In this document: positions 7,823 through 17,374 of the stretch, in pieces
Layout of the letters: every line of letters begins with the position of its first letter
Numbering within the stretch: position 1 is the first letter of the stretch
Source: Pseudomonas botevensis
Lineage (GTDB): Bacteria > Pseudomonadota > Gammaproteobacteria > Pseudomonadales > Pseudomonadaceae
Length of the DNA: 64,000 nucleotides
Assembly: GCF_019145475.1 (NCBI RefSeq)
Contig: NZ_JAHTKI010000001.1
Location: 372,001-436,000 of the forward strand
Direction: 5' to 3'
Position numbers and translations under genes: made by a program
The notes under the pieces: model-generated
Databases searched by the model: none
What the model saw: only the letters and a program-made list of their open reading frames with translations
What the model was told of the DNA's origin: nothing

Positions 7823-9217
7823 TTAAGGTTGTTTGAGGCTGGCCACGGCGGTCTGGCCGGCGCTCGGGATCACGTGGGCGGCGACGCCAGCGGCGTATAC
7901 CTGGTTGCCCACGGCGCGCAGGCTGATCACTTGATAACGCTGGTCGACGGTGACCTTGACCACCGAACCGCCCACGGCGCTCGGCAGACTGACCTGGTGT
8001 TCACCTTTCTTCAAGCGCAGACGCACCACTTGGGTGTTGTCCGGCAGCGTGCGCCACGTACGGGTATCGGCACCTTCCAGCACAGCTGAAGAAATACCGA
8101 CCGCGAGGCCCGCCAGCGGGTTGGTTTCGTTGATCTTCTTCTGTGCCACACCTTTGGTGATCGCGCGCACGGTGGTGCGCACGATGATCCCCGGCATGTC
8201 ATCGCGCAGGGCGCGGCGGGACATGGCGGTGGTGCTGTTGAGCGCAGTCAGGTCGACTTGCTGGCCGTCGACACCGATCTGCGCGAACGGTGCGGTGGAG
8301 GTGTCCGGCTTGATGATCGGGAACGACAGCGGGGTGATGACCACGTTGTTGGAAATCGGCAGTGGCAGCGGTACGCGGATCGAGTCGCGGGCCGGCGCCA
8401 GGCCGCTCTGCACCACGATCAGGATGTCGCTGTCGTCGCTCTTGCCCGGCTTGTCGAGGTTGACCAGCGCCTGCTCCAGCAGCGGGGTGTTCGGACGCAG
8501 TTCGGCAGCCTTGCGGTAGCCCGGCGCGGCCAGGTCTTTCTCGCCCAGGGCTTCATAGACGAAACCGGCCAGGTAATGGCTGAACGCACTCTGGTAGCTG
8601 TTTTTCAGACTGACCACTTCCGGTGCATCAAGGCTGGCGACCGGGTAGCCCTGCAAGTCCTTGTACTGGGTCTTGATGCCTTCTTTCTCGGCTTCTTCTT
8701 CGCTCTTGAGGTATTCCTTGTCGCGCAGGTCGGCGATCACCGCTTCGCGCTCGTGGGTCTTCTTGATCGCGGTGCGAGCGCCGTCGAAGTCGTTGACCGC
8801 CAGCAGGTTGAGGGCCATCTGCGTGGTCAGCATGACTTTTTCGTAGTCGTAGCCTTCGTAGCGACGCACCTTGTCGTTGACCAGGAAACTGCCGAACTGG
8901 GCCAGGTACTTGGCGCTGTCGAGCTTGACCGCGTCTTCCCACTGACCGACCACCTGGTCGGCGCTGCCCCAGGCGTTCTGGCTGCCTGACAGATCGCCCT
9001 TGGCGCGCAGCAGCTCACCTTTCTCGAAGTAATAGAGCAGGTCCTTGTCCGGGCCGGTGTTGTTCTTTTCCAGCAGGGTCAGCGCGGCGTCGACGTTGCC
9101 GGAGGCCAGTTGCTGGTTGGTCTGGGCCAGTTCGGAATCGTAGTTGCGAAACGCCGAACAACCGGACAGCAGAGTGACGGCGCTGAGCGCGATCAGTGTG
9201 GGAGCGCGGGATGCCAT
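7823..9217 (-). CDS. COG3014 family outer-membrane lipoprotein, copy 1
   Basis: 464 residues. The signal peptide ends in lipobox LLSGC (Cys20), followed by FRNYDSELAQTNQQL and a helical region with TPR-like pattern (about 25-250, including LLYYFEKGELLRAKG and SHYLAGFVYEALGE). The C-terminal half is beta-rich, ending in VRLRLKKGEHQVSLP and the VTVDQRYQVISLRAVG segment. It heads the operon with ycfL-, lpoB- and CsgG-like genes. It is a clear paralogue of the next upstream gene. The family has no known biochemical role; an outer-membrane scaffold for the lipoproteins encoded downstream is a reasonable inference. Confidence 0.82.
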   Translation of the reverse strand: MASRAPTLIALSAVTLLSGCSAFRNYDSELAQTNQQLASGNVDAALTLLEKNNTGPDKDLLYYFEKGELLRAKGDLSGSQNAWGSADQVVGQWEDAVKLDSAKYLAQFGSFLVNDKVRRYEGYDYEKVMLTTQMALNLLAVNDFDGARTAIKKTHEREAVIADLRDKEYLKSEEEAEKEGIKTQYKDLQGYPVASLDAPEVVSLKNSYQSAFSHYLAGFVYEALGEKDLAAPGYRKAAELRPNTPLLEQALVNLDKPGKSDDSDILIVVQSGLAPARDSIRVPLPLPISNNVVITPLSFPIIKPDTSTAPFAQIGVDGQQVDLTALNSTTAMSRRALRDDMPGIIVRTTVRAITKGVAQKKINETNPLAGLAVGISSAVLEGADTRTWRTLPDNTQVVRLRLKKGEHQVSLPSAVGGSVVKVTVDQRYQVISLRAVGNQVYAAGVAAHVIPSAGQTAVASLKQP

Positions 9218-9325
9218 AGGGGGTACTTCTTCCCTGAGTGATGCAGCCGCGTGTGCTGGTCGGGCTGCTGGAACCGATCGGCAGTGGCTTGGCCTCCTGC
9301 CAATTCCTCATAAGCAGAGGAGCTT

Positions 9326-9386
9326 TAATGCCGCTTCGCGATAGCGAGGGCGCGGCATTATAAGCGGGCGGTGCTGGCTATGTAAT
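9326..9386 (-). promoter_or_regulatory. Promoter and dyad for the COG3014-YcfL-LpoB operon
   Basis: On the minus strand a perfect -10 TATAAT (9362-9357) lies 18 bases downstream of ATTACA (9386-9381). The -10 runs into a 9-base perfect inverted repeat, TAATGCCGC at 9326-9334 and GCGGCATTA at 9352-9360, which covers the expected start of transcription. The dyad could be an operator or a 5' RNA hairpin. Confidence 0.6.
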
Positions 9387-9423
9387 AGCTTTTTAATTGC
9401 ACCGGTTAGTTAGGTGCCATTAG

Positions 9424-10818
9424 TTATTTCGACGCGGATACCGACGCAGCGGGCGGTACATAGGCGTTGCCAATGTAGAAGGCCAGGTCGGCAAAGGCCC
9501 TCAGGTTGATCACTTGATGATCATGGTCAATGTTCACCGTAATCGCTGCGGTGCGCACCGCGTTGGGTACGCTGATGGTGTGCCGGCCCTTTTTCAGGCG
9601 CAGCCGCGCGACCAGCGTCCTGTCGGGCAGTGTGCGCCATGTGCGGGTGTCGGCTTCCTCGAAAGGATCTTCTCGGGTGACCACCAGCGAGGCTTTGGCT
9701 GGATTGCGCTGGTTTTCGTCGGCCTGACCGATGGCGGCCATGTTGGCGCGGAACATCGCAGCTGAAATGATCGCCGGCATATCGTCGCGCAGGGTGCGCA
9801 TGGCCATGTCGGCGACGCTATTGATCGCGGTCAACGGGCGCTTGCGACCGTCCAGCACGAGGTGATCGAACGGCGGTGTCACGGTGTCGGGCACCAGCAC
9901 CGGGAATGAAATCGGCGCAACGATCACCAACTGATCATTGAGTCGCACCGGGATCGGCACCTTGACCGAAACGCGCGCCGGTGCCAGACCGCTTTGCACG
10001 ACAATCAGCACATCGCTTTCGTCAGCCTTGGCCGGCGGTTTGTCGAGTTCACGCAGCGGTTGTTCCAGAAAAGGCATGTTGGGGCGCAGTTCGATCGCCT
10101 GTCGATAGCCTGCGGCGGCCAGCGCCCGTTCGCCCAGCGCTTCATAGGAAAACCCCGCCAGATAATGGCTGAACGCACTTTGATAGCCGTTTTTCAGCTC
10201 AATCACCGAGGGCGCGTCCAGGGTGGTCACCGGATAACCTTGCAGATCCTTGTAATGAATTCGGCTGCCTTGGGCCTTGGCCTGCTCTTCGACTGCTTCG
10301 TACTGCCGCTCGCGCTGGCTGGCGATCAGCGTTTCCCGCTCGTGGGTCTTCTTGATGTCGGCCCGCGCGCCGTCATAGTCGTTCACTGCCAGTTGGTTGA
10401 GCGCCATCTGTGTGGTCAGCATGACCTTTTCGTAGTCGTAGCCGTCGTAGCGCTGCAGTTTGTTGTTGACCAGCATGATGCCCATTTCCCGGTTGAAGCG
10501 GTTGAGCAACTTCATCGGTGCGGAGGGCACCACTTCTTCGCGCTGGACAATCATCTGATCGGCGCTGCGCCAGGCCATCTGACTCTCCGGCAGGGCATTG
10601 CCGAGGCTGAGTACGGCGCCTTTTTCGAAGTAATACAGCAGATCCTTGCTTTCCCAGGGATTGTGCTGCTCGATCAGGTACAACGCATTGTCGAGGTTGC
10701 CCGTCATCAACTGATCGTTGGTCTGCTGCATTTCCAGGTCGTAATTGCGGTAGGCGGCGCAACCACTCAGTTGCAGGATCGTGCCGAGCAACAGGGAGAA
10801 GAGCAGGCAGTGGCGCAT
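9424..10818 (-). CDS. COG3014 family outer-membrane lipoprotein, copy 2 (paralogue)
   Basis: 464 residues, the same length as copy 1 and collinear with it. It has a signal peptide with lipobox LQLSGC (Cys20) followed by AYRNYDLEMQQTNDQL. Shared blocks include YDGYDYEKVMLTTQMALN, the IKKTHERE helix, HYKDLQGYPV.TLDAP, SAFSHYLAGF.YEALGE, VLIVVQSGLAPAR, and the C-terminal RLRLKKG.H..S.P. The middle and C-terminal thirds have diverged. It has its own TATAAT upstream and ends 206 bases before copy 1, so it may be a separate transcript. It is an old tandem duplication, probably diverging in partner or function. Confidence 0.82.
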   Translation of the reverse strand: MRHCLLFSLLLGTILQLSGCAAYRNYDLEMQQTNDQLMTGNLDNALYLIEQHNPWESKDLLYYFEKGAVLSLGNALPESQMAWRSADQMIVQREEVVPSAPMKLLNRFNREMGIMLVNNKLQRYDGYDYEKVMLTTQMALNQLAVNDYDGARADIKKTHERETLIASQRERQYEAVEEQAKAQGSRIHYKDLQGYPVTTLDAPSVIELKNGYQSAFSHYLAGFSYEALGERALAAAGYRQAIELRPNMPFLEQPLRELDKPPAKADESDVLIVVQSGLAPARVSVKVPIPVRLNDQLVIVAPISFPVLVPDTVTPPFDHLVLDGRKRPLTAINSVADMAMRTLRDDMPAIISAAMFRANMAAIGQADENQRNPAKASLVVTREDPFEEADTRTWRTLPDRTLVARLRLKKGRHTISVPNAVRTAAITVNIDHDHQVINLRAFADLAFYIGNAYVPPAASVSASK

Positions 10819-10853
10819 GACGACCGGATCATCCTTGAGCGAGAGGGTGGCGC

Positions 10854-10859
10854 ATTATA
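10854..10859 (-). promoter_or_regulatory. -10 element for COG3014 copy 2
   Basis: Minus-strand TATAAT followed by GCGCCACCCTCTCGC, closely similar to the sequence after the -10 of copy 1 (GCCGCGCCCTCGC). The -35 is weak (GCACAT at 18 bases). Confidence 0.4.
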
Positions 10860-10964
10860 GAGGGGGCGATGATAGCGATGTGCTCCGCAGCACCAAGAAA
10901 GCTTGAGCGAAACGTGCTCGACGTGAACAATATGTAACTTCGCATTTCCTCTTGAGACTCATTC

Positions 10965-12860
10965 ATGACTGCCTCGTCCCGATTCCTGGCCTGGCTGGTG
11001 TTCCCGTTGTTTGCCCTGAGCAGCTTCAATCTGCTGGCCGACACCGTGGAAGGCGCGCCGCAAGCGCTGCACCTGCTCGATTACATCAGCGCTGACTACC
11101 CGCCAACGGTGGCCGCAGGCAAGGTTATCGACGATGCCGAATACCGCGAGCAACTGGAGTTCACCCAGGCGCTGCAAGGGTTGATTGCCGGCATGCCGGC
11201 CAAACCGGAGAAGGCCGGGCTGGAGCAGGGCGTCGCGGCGTTGTACGCGGCCATCAGCGCCAGACAGGACGGCGCCGAAGTCGCCCGTCAGGCCCGGCAA
11301 CTGGGGGCGAAGCTGGCGGTGACCTACGAGGTCAGCCAGGCCCCGATCATCACGCCCGACCCGACTCGTGGCGCACCGCTCTACGCCCAGCATTGCTCGG
11401 TATGCCACGGCGACAGCGGCGCCGGCGATGGTCCGGCGGGTGTCGGCATGAGTCCGGCGCCAGCCAATCTGCGTGACGCCGCGCGCCTGGATCACCTGAG
11501 CCTGTACGCGATCTACAACACCCTCGGCCAAGGCGTCGAAGGCACCGACATGCCGGCCTTCGCCGATCAACTGGACGATCGTCAGCGCTGGGACCTGGCG
11601 ACCTACATCGCGCAGTTCAGCGCCGATCCGGCCACGCCGAAATCCGACAAGACCTACAACATCGCCGACCTGGCCCGCCAGACTCCGGCCGAAGTGCAGG
11701 CCGCCGAAGGCCCGCAGGCCGCTGCGCTCTTTCGCGCGCAACGGGCGCAGCCGCCGCAGGTCAAGCGTGGCCCGGCGCAGTTGCTCGACTACACCGCCGC
11801 GACCCTCGACAAGAGCCTCGCCGCGTACCGCGCCGGAGACCGTGATCAGGCCTATGACCTGTCGGTGGCGGCGTATCTGGAAGGCTTCGAACTGGTCGAA
11901 AGCTCGCTGGATAACGTCGACGCCAACGTGCGCAAGGACACTGAAAAGTCCCTGATGGCCTACCGGCAGTCGTTGCAGGACGGCCTGTCGGTGGCGCAGG
12001 CAGAAGAGCGTCTGGACGCGGCCAAGGCCAAGCTGAAAGAGTCCGCAGGCCTGTTGGGCAGTGATGGCTTGAGCTGGTCGCTGAGCTACATCTCCGGTCT
12101 GCTGATCCTGCTGCGCGAAGGCCTCGAAGCGATTCTGGTGCTGGCGGCGATCCTCGCGTTTCTGCGCAACACTGGCCAGCAATCGGCGGTGCGCAGCGTC
12201 AACGTCGGCTGGGGCCTGGCGCTGTTGGCCGGCCTGGGCACCTGGGCGCTGGCGGCGTATGTGATCGATGTCAGCGGCTCCCAGCGTGAACTGCTCGAAG
12301 GCGCCACGGCGCTGTTCGCCAGCGTCATGGTGCTGTGGCTCGGGGTGTGGATGCACGACCGGCGGCACGCGGCGGCCTGGCAGGATTACATCAAGAAGAG
12401 CCTGGTCGGCGGTGGCGGGCGCTTTGGCTTCGCGATCCTGGCGTTCTTCTCGGTGTACCGCGAGCTGTTCGAAGTGATCCTGTTCTACGAAACCCTGTGG
12501 CTGCAGGCCGGTCCTGCCGGGCATAACGCGGTGCTGGCCGGTGGTGCGACGGCGCTGGTGCTGCTGATCGGTCTGGCGTGGGTGATCCTGCGCGGCTCGG
12601 CGAAACTGCCGCTGGCGCTGTTCTTCAGCATCAACGCGGCGTTGCTCTGTGCGTTGTCGGTGGTGTTTGCCGGGCACGGCGTGAAGGCGCTGCAGGAGGC
12701 CGGGATCTTCGGCACCCGTCCGGTGGCGTTCTTCGACTTCGAATGGCTGGGGATTCATGCCGATGCCTACTCGCTGTCGGCGCAGGCGGTGGCGATTGTT
12801 GCGATCATCGTGCTGTACGGTCGCAGCTGGGTGGCGGAAAAGCGCCGGGTGACGGCTTAA
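10965..12860 (+). CDS. Cytochrome c - FTR1 family iron permease fusion
   Basis: 631 residues. A signal peptide (to about residue 28) is followed by a class I cytochrome c domain with haem site C144-S-V-C147-H148 and a helical linker. The membrane part starts about residue 365. It carries the two Arg-Glu motifs of FTR1 iron permeases, LLREGLEAILVLAAILAF (R384, E385) and VYRELFEVILFYETL (R499, E500), which bind iron during transport. In related systems a P19 or multicopper oxidase partner supplies or oxidises the metal; here the haem domain on the same chain may take that redox role (inference). No partner gene is adjacent. No Fur box was recognised upstream. Confidence 0.9.
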   Translation: MTASSRFLAWLVFPLFALSSFNLLADTVEGAPQALHLLDYISADYPPTVAAGKVIDDAEYREQLEFTQALQGLIAGMPAKPEKAGLEQGVAALYAAISARQDGAEVARQARQLGAKLAVTYEVSQAPIITPDPTRGAPLYAQHCSVCHGDSGAGDGPAGVGMSPAPANLRDAARLDHLSLYAIYNTLGQGVEGTDMPAFADQLDDRQRWDLATYIAQFSADPATPKSDKTYNIADLARQTPAEVQAAEGPQAAALFRAQRAQPPQVKRGPAQLLDYTAATLDKSLAAYRAGDRDQAYDLSVAAYLEGFELVESSLDNVDANVRKDTEKSLMAYRQSLQDGLSVAQAEERLDAAKAKLKESAGLLGSDGLSWSLSYISGLLILLREGLEAILVLAAILAFLRNTGQQSAVRSVNVGWGLALLAGLGTWALAAYVIDVSGSQRELLEGATALFASVMVLWLGVWMHDRRHAAAWQDYIKKSLVGGGGRFGFAILAFFSVYRELFEVILFYETLWLQAGPAGHNAVLAGGATALVLLIGLAWVILRGSAKLPLALFFSINAALLCALSVVFAGHGVKALQEAGIFGTRPVAFFDFEWLGIHADAYSLSAQAVAIVAIIVLYGRSWVAEKRRVTA

Positions 12861-12880
12861 CCGCATTCGCTGCGTTCACA

Positions 12881-12943
12881 TTCGCGGGCAAGCCCGTTCC
12901 CACAGGTTCAACGATAATCTGTGGGAGCGGGCTTGCCCGCGAC
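12881..12943. repeat. Inverted pair of Pseudomonas REP sequences (REPIN)
   Basis: TTCGCGGGCAAGCCCG...CCCACA is followed after about 17 bases by its reverse complement TGTGGGAGCGGGCTTGCCCGCGA, forming a long imperfect hairpin. It lies between the FTR1 gene and yaiI. Such elements are spread by the RAYT transposase and also influence transcript ends. Confidence 0.9.
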
Positions 12944-12966
12944 GTTTTCTGGAAGAGGAAAAATAG

Positions 12967-13422
12967 ATGCGTGTCTGGATCGATGCCGATGCCTGCCCGA
13001 AGATGGCGAAGGAACTGGTGGTGAAGTTCGCGCTCAAGCGCCGGTTCGAGGTGGTGCTGGTGGCGGGACAGCCGCAGAGCAAGCCGGCGCTGGCCATCGT
13101 CAAACTGATCGTGGTGCCCAGCGGCCCGGATGCGGCGGACGATTACCTGGTGGAACACGCGGTGCCTGGCGAGCTGGTGATTTGCAGCGACGTCCCGCTG
13201 GCCGACCGTCTGGTGAAGAAGGGCGTGACCGCGCTCGATCCCCGGGGCAAGGAGTTCGATGCGCAGAACATGGGCGAACGGCTGGCGGTACGCAACCTGT
13301 TCACCGATCTGCGTGAACAGGGCCAGGTCAGTGGCGGCCCGGCGCCGTTCGGCGACCGTGAGAAGCAGGCATTTGCCAATGCGCTGGACCGGATTCTGAC
13401 TCGACTGGCCCGCAATGCTTAG
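12967..13422 (+). CDS. YaiI/YqxD family protein (UPF0178, DUF188)
   Basis: 151 residues, cytoplasmic. It begins MRVWIDADACPKMAKELVVKFA, the conserved acidic N-terminal motif of DUF188 proteins, which have a PIN-like nuclease fold. VVPSGPDAADDYLVEHA, VICSDVPLADRLV.KG and a terminal FANALDRILTR complete the family pattern. The conserved Asp residues (D6, D8, D59, D62) suggest metal binding and nucleic-acid cleavage, but no substrate is known. The start has AGAGGA six bases upstream. Confidence 0.88.
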   Translation: MRVWIDADACPKMAKELVVKFALKRRFEVVLVAGQPQSKPALAIVKLIVVPSGPDAADDYLVEHAVPGELVICSDVPLADRLVKKGVTALDPRGKEFDAQNMGERLAVRNLFTDLREQGQVSGGPAPFGDREKQAFANALDRILTRLARNA

Positions 13423-13456
13423 CTGATCGTTCCCACGCCGGGTGCGGGAATGCTCT
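13423..13456. repeat. REP-like element, second type (degenerate)
   Basis: CTGATCGTTCCCACGC followed by GTGCGGGAATGCTC is a degenerate copy of the perfect hairpin at 60695-60723. It sits directly after the yaiI stop, between two convergent genes. Confidence 0.55.
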
Positions 13457-13465
13457 ATTTGAAGA

Positions 13466-14134
13466 TCAGGCGTCGTTTTCGTGGGTCAGTTCAAGCACCC
13501 GGTCGACCAGTTTGTTGATCCCCGAAGCCGCCTCGCTGATGCTCTTGGCCAGCATGTAGGCCGGGGTGGTGACCAGTTTGCGTGCCTTGTCTTCGATGAT
13601 GTCGGTCACCGCACAGTCTTCGTGGGTGGCGCCCATCTTGTTCATGGCGGCGGCAGTGTCGCTGTCGTTGCCGATGGTGCAGGTCACGCCGGGGCCGTAG
13701 ATCTTCGCCGCCAGCGCTGGCGAGATACAGAGCAGGCCCACCGGTTTGCCGGCTTCGGCAAACGCTTCGGCCAACGCCAGGACTTCAGGCTGGACGGTGC
13801 AGCCGGCGCCTTCGATGGCGAAGTTCGAGAGGTTCTTCGCTGCGCCGAAACCGCCGGGCACGATCAGCGCGTCGAAGTCCTCGACGTCGGCTTCGCGGAT
13901 GTCCTTGACGTCCCCCCGGGCGATGCGCGCCGACTCCACCAGCACGTTGCGCGATTCGGGCATTTCCTTGCCGGTCAGGTGGTCGATTACGTGCAATTGC
14001 GCGATGTTCGGAGCGAAGCACTGCACCTGGGCGCCGCGCTGGTCGAGGCGCAGCAGGGTGATGACGCTTTCGTGGATCTCGGCGCCGTCGTACACGCCAC
14101 AGCCGGACAGGATCACTGCAACTTTTTTGCTCAT
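13466..14134 (-). CDS. elbB: ElbB, glyoxalase-type DJ-1/PfpI superfamily protein
   Basis: 222 residues. The opening KKVAVILSGCGVYDGAEIHE, the IVPGGFGAAKNLSNFA loop and the GLLCISPAL nucleophile elbow (Cys of CIS) are diagnostic of ElbB in the DJ-1/PfpI superfamily. ElbB has weak glyoxalase activity and was linked to isoprenoid yield in E. coli; its physiological role is unsettled. A GGAGAA ribosome-binding site precedes the ATG. It is convergent with yaiI and divergent from the sterol-desaturase gene. Confidence 0.92.
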   Translation of the reverse strand: MSKKVAVILSGCGVYDGAEIHESVITLLRLDQRGAQVQCFAPNIAQLHVIDHLTGKEMPESRNVLVESARIARGDVKDIREADVEDFDALIVPGGFGAAKNLSNFAIEGAGCTVQPEVLALAEAFAEAGKPVGLLCISPALAAKIYGPGVTCTIGNDSDTAAAMNKMGATHEDCAVTDIIEDKARKLVTTPAYMLAKSISEAASGINKLVDRVLELTHENDA

Positions 14135-14250
14135 GAGCTTTTCTCCAGATTCATGGCGTTAAATGTCCACTAATTTGTCACTCGTTGCCATAGGGTTATT
14201 TCGCGGCTACACCTAGGATCTGTCCTCCAGGATTCCGATCAGGGCGCGTC

Positions 14251-15486
14251 ATGGACTTCATTCTGTATGCGGTGCCGTTCTTCTTTGTATTGATCGCGGT
14301 AGAGCTGATCGCCGACCGTTGGCGCGGGGTGAGCAACTATCGCCTGGCCGATGCGGTGAACAGCATCAGCACGGGGGTGTTGTCGACCACCACCGGCCTT
14401 TTGACCAAGGGTGTGGGGCTGGTGACCTATGCGTTCGCCCTGGAGCACCTGGCACTGGTCAGGTTGCCGGCAGACAGCGTCTGGGTCTGGGTGTTTGCCT
14501 TCGTCTTCTACGACTTCTGCTATTACTGGCTGCACCGCATGGGCCATGAGCGCAACATCCTCTGGGCCGCGCATTCGGTGCATCACCAGAGCGAGGATTA
14601 CAACCTGTCGACGGCGCTGCGCCAGACCAGCACCGGGTTCCTGCTGAGCTGGATCTTCTACCTGCCGATGGCGCTGTTCGGCGTGCCGCTGCTGGTGTTC
14701 GTCAGCGTCGCGGCGCTGAACCTGCTGTACCAGTTCTGGGTGCATACCCGGCACATTCCCAAGCTCGGCTGGTTCGAGTGGTTCTTCGTTACGCCGTCCA
14801 ATCATCGGGCTCACCATGCACAGAACGCTCTCTACATGGATCGCAACTACGGCGGGGTGTTCATTATTTGGGATCGGCTGTTCGGTTCGTTCCAGGAAGA
14901 GGACGACAACGAGCCGGTGATTTTCGGCGTGACCACGCCGCTGGCGAGCTGGAATCCGCTGTGGGCCAACCTGCAGTTCTATGCGCAGTTGTGGGCCGAC
15001 GCGCGCCGGGCCGAAAGCAAGTGGGACAAAATCCGCATCTGGTTCATGCGCACCGGCTGGCGCCCGGCGGATGTCGCGGCGAAGTACCCGATGAGCAAGC
15101 CGGACCTGACTCAGTTCCGCAAATTCGAAGTGCCGCTGGACAGCCGCCAGCAGTGGTATGTGGCGGCGCAGTTCGGCGTCTATATCGCGCTGGGCAGCTA
15201 CCTGATGAATCTGGAACACAGTCTGCCGACCGCCGCGCTGGTGCTCGGCTGGGGGGCGGTGGCGCTTGGTCTGTTCGTGCTGGGCGTGGCCCTGGAGAAT
15301 CGCCCGTGGGCGTTGAAGGTGGAGCTGCTGCGGCTGGGGTCGAACCTGCCGCTGGTGTGGCTGGCGCCGCTGGTCGGGCTATGGCCGGCCAGCGCGGTGG
15401 CGTGGGTCGGCCTGCTCAGTTACAGCCTGCTCAGCGGGATTGGCCTGTATTGCTGTCGCCAGCGCCTGACTCGGCTGGCGTCTTAG
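14251..15486 (+). CDS. Sterol desaturase / fatty-acid hydroxylase family membrane protein
   Basis: 411 residues with about eight membrane segments in two groups. The first 250 residues carry the di-iron histidine boxes of the fatty-acid hydroxylase superfamily: HRMGHERN (about 92), HSVHHQSEDYN (about 109) and, near 187, NHRAHHAQN. The C-terminal part (about 310-405) is a further hydrophobic domain of unknown role. The enzyme should use O2 and iron to hydroxylate or desaturate a membrane lipid; the substrate is unknown. The last 56 bases overlap the 3' end of the opposite-strand DedA gene. Confidence 0.88.
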   Translation: MDFILYAVPFFFVLIAVELIADRWRGVSNYRLADAVNSISTGVLSTTTGLLTKGVGLVTYAFALEHLALVRLPADSVWVWVFAFVFYDFCYYWLHRMGHERNILWAAHSVHHQSEDYNLSTALRQTSTGFLLSWIFYLPMALFGVPLLVFVSVAALNLLYQFWVHTRHIPKLGWFEWFFVTPSNHRAHHAQNALYMDRNYGGVFIIWDRLFGSFQEEDDNEPVIFGVTTPLASWNPLWANLQFYAQLWADARRAESKWDKIRIWFMRTGWRPADVAAKYPMSKPDLTQFRKFEVPLDSRQQWYVAAQFGVYIALGSYLMNLEHSLPTAALVLGWGAVALGLFVLGVALENRPWALKVELLRLGSNLPLVWLAPLVGLWPASAVAWVGLLSYSLLSGIGLYCCRQRLTRLAS

Positions 15487-16123
15487 GATCGGCAGCCTTG
15501 GCCAGTTCGGCTTTATGCCGTTCGGCCTTGGCGACCTGCGCGGCCTGTTCTTCTTCGTAGACCTTCTTCGCCAGCCGGGCATTCTTGAACCGGCGGCGCA
15601 GCCACAGGCCCACGCCCAATACCAGCAGCGCACCGAGTACCCACAGCTCGTACTTCTTGATGCTGCCGAGCATGCCTTCGAGCACCGCGCCGAAGTGGTA
15701 AGCGGCGGCGGCCAGCGCGGCGGCCCAGATTGCCGCGCCGATCCCGTTCAGCAACAGATAGCGTCCCGGTGGATAGCCCGAGAGGCCGATCGCCACCGGC
15801 ATCACCGTGCGCAGGCCATAAACGAAGCGGAAGCTCAGTACCCAGATGTCCGGGTGCTTGCGGATGTGTTCCAGCGCCCGGTCGCCCATCATCTGCCAGC
15901 GCGGTTTACGCGCCAGCAACTTGCGCCCGTGCTTGCGGCCGAGGAAGTACCACAGCTGGTCGCCGGCGTAGCTGCCGAAGAACGCTACGACCACCACCAG
16001 ATTGATGTCCATGTATCCACGGAACGCGAGGAAGCCCGCGAGCACCAGGATGGTTTCGCCTTCGAAGAATGTGCCGAGAAACAGGGCAAAGTAGCCGAAG
16101 TCATGCAGAAATTGTTGGAGCAT
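15431..16123 (-). CDS. DedA family membrane protein
   Basis: 230 residues. It shows the DedA/VTT-domain pattern: a first amphipathic segment with FLGTFFEGETILVLAGFLA, GSYAGDQLWYFLGRKHG, then FRFVYGLRTVMPVAIGLSGY and a late membrane segment near 178-200. The C-terminus is Lys/Glu/Ala rich and cytoplasmic. DedA proteins are lipid flippases or scramblases (undecaprenyl-phosphate or phospholipid) needed for envelope integrity. It is convergent with the sterol-desaturase gene, and 56 bases of the two genes are coding on both strands. Confidence 0.92.
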   Translation of the reverse strand: MLQQFLHDFGYFALFLGTFFEGETILVLAGFLAFRGYMDINLVVVVAFFGSYAGDQLWYFLGRKHGRKLLARKPRWQMMGDRALEHIRKHPDIWVLSFRFVYGLRTVMPVAIGLSGYPPGRYLLLNGIGAAIWAAALAAAAYHFGAVLEGMLGSIKKYELWVLGALLVLGVGLWLRRRFKNARLAKKVYEEEQAAQVAKAERHKAELAKAADPKTPAESGAGDSNTGQSR

Positions 16124-16204
16124 TGTCTGGGTGCTGGCGAAATGAACGCGCAGCCTAACCCTTCGGACACATTCAGGAAAGTGTCGAAATGTGTCTCGAC
16201 GTGA

Positions 16205-17356
<1,152 letters not shown>

Positions 17357-17374
17357 CCCTCCCAGGAACATTCG

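Noticed and set aside
10959..12866. 635-codon minus-strand open frame opposite the FTR1 gene
   Set aside because: Shadow of the cytochrome c-FTR1 coding sequence; composition dominated by Arg, Gln and His without domains.
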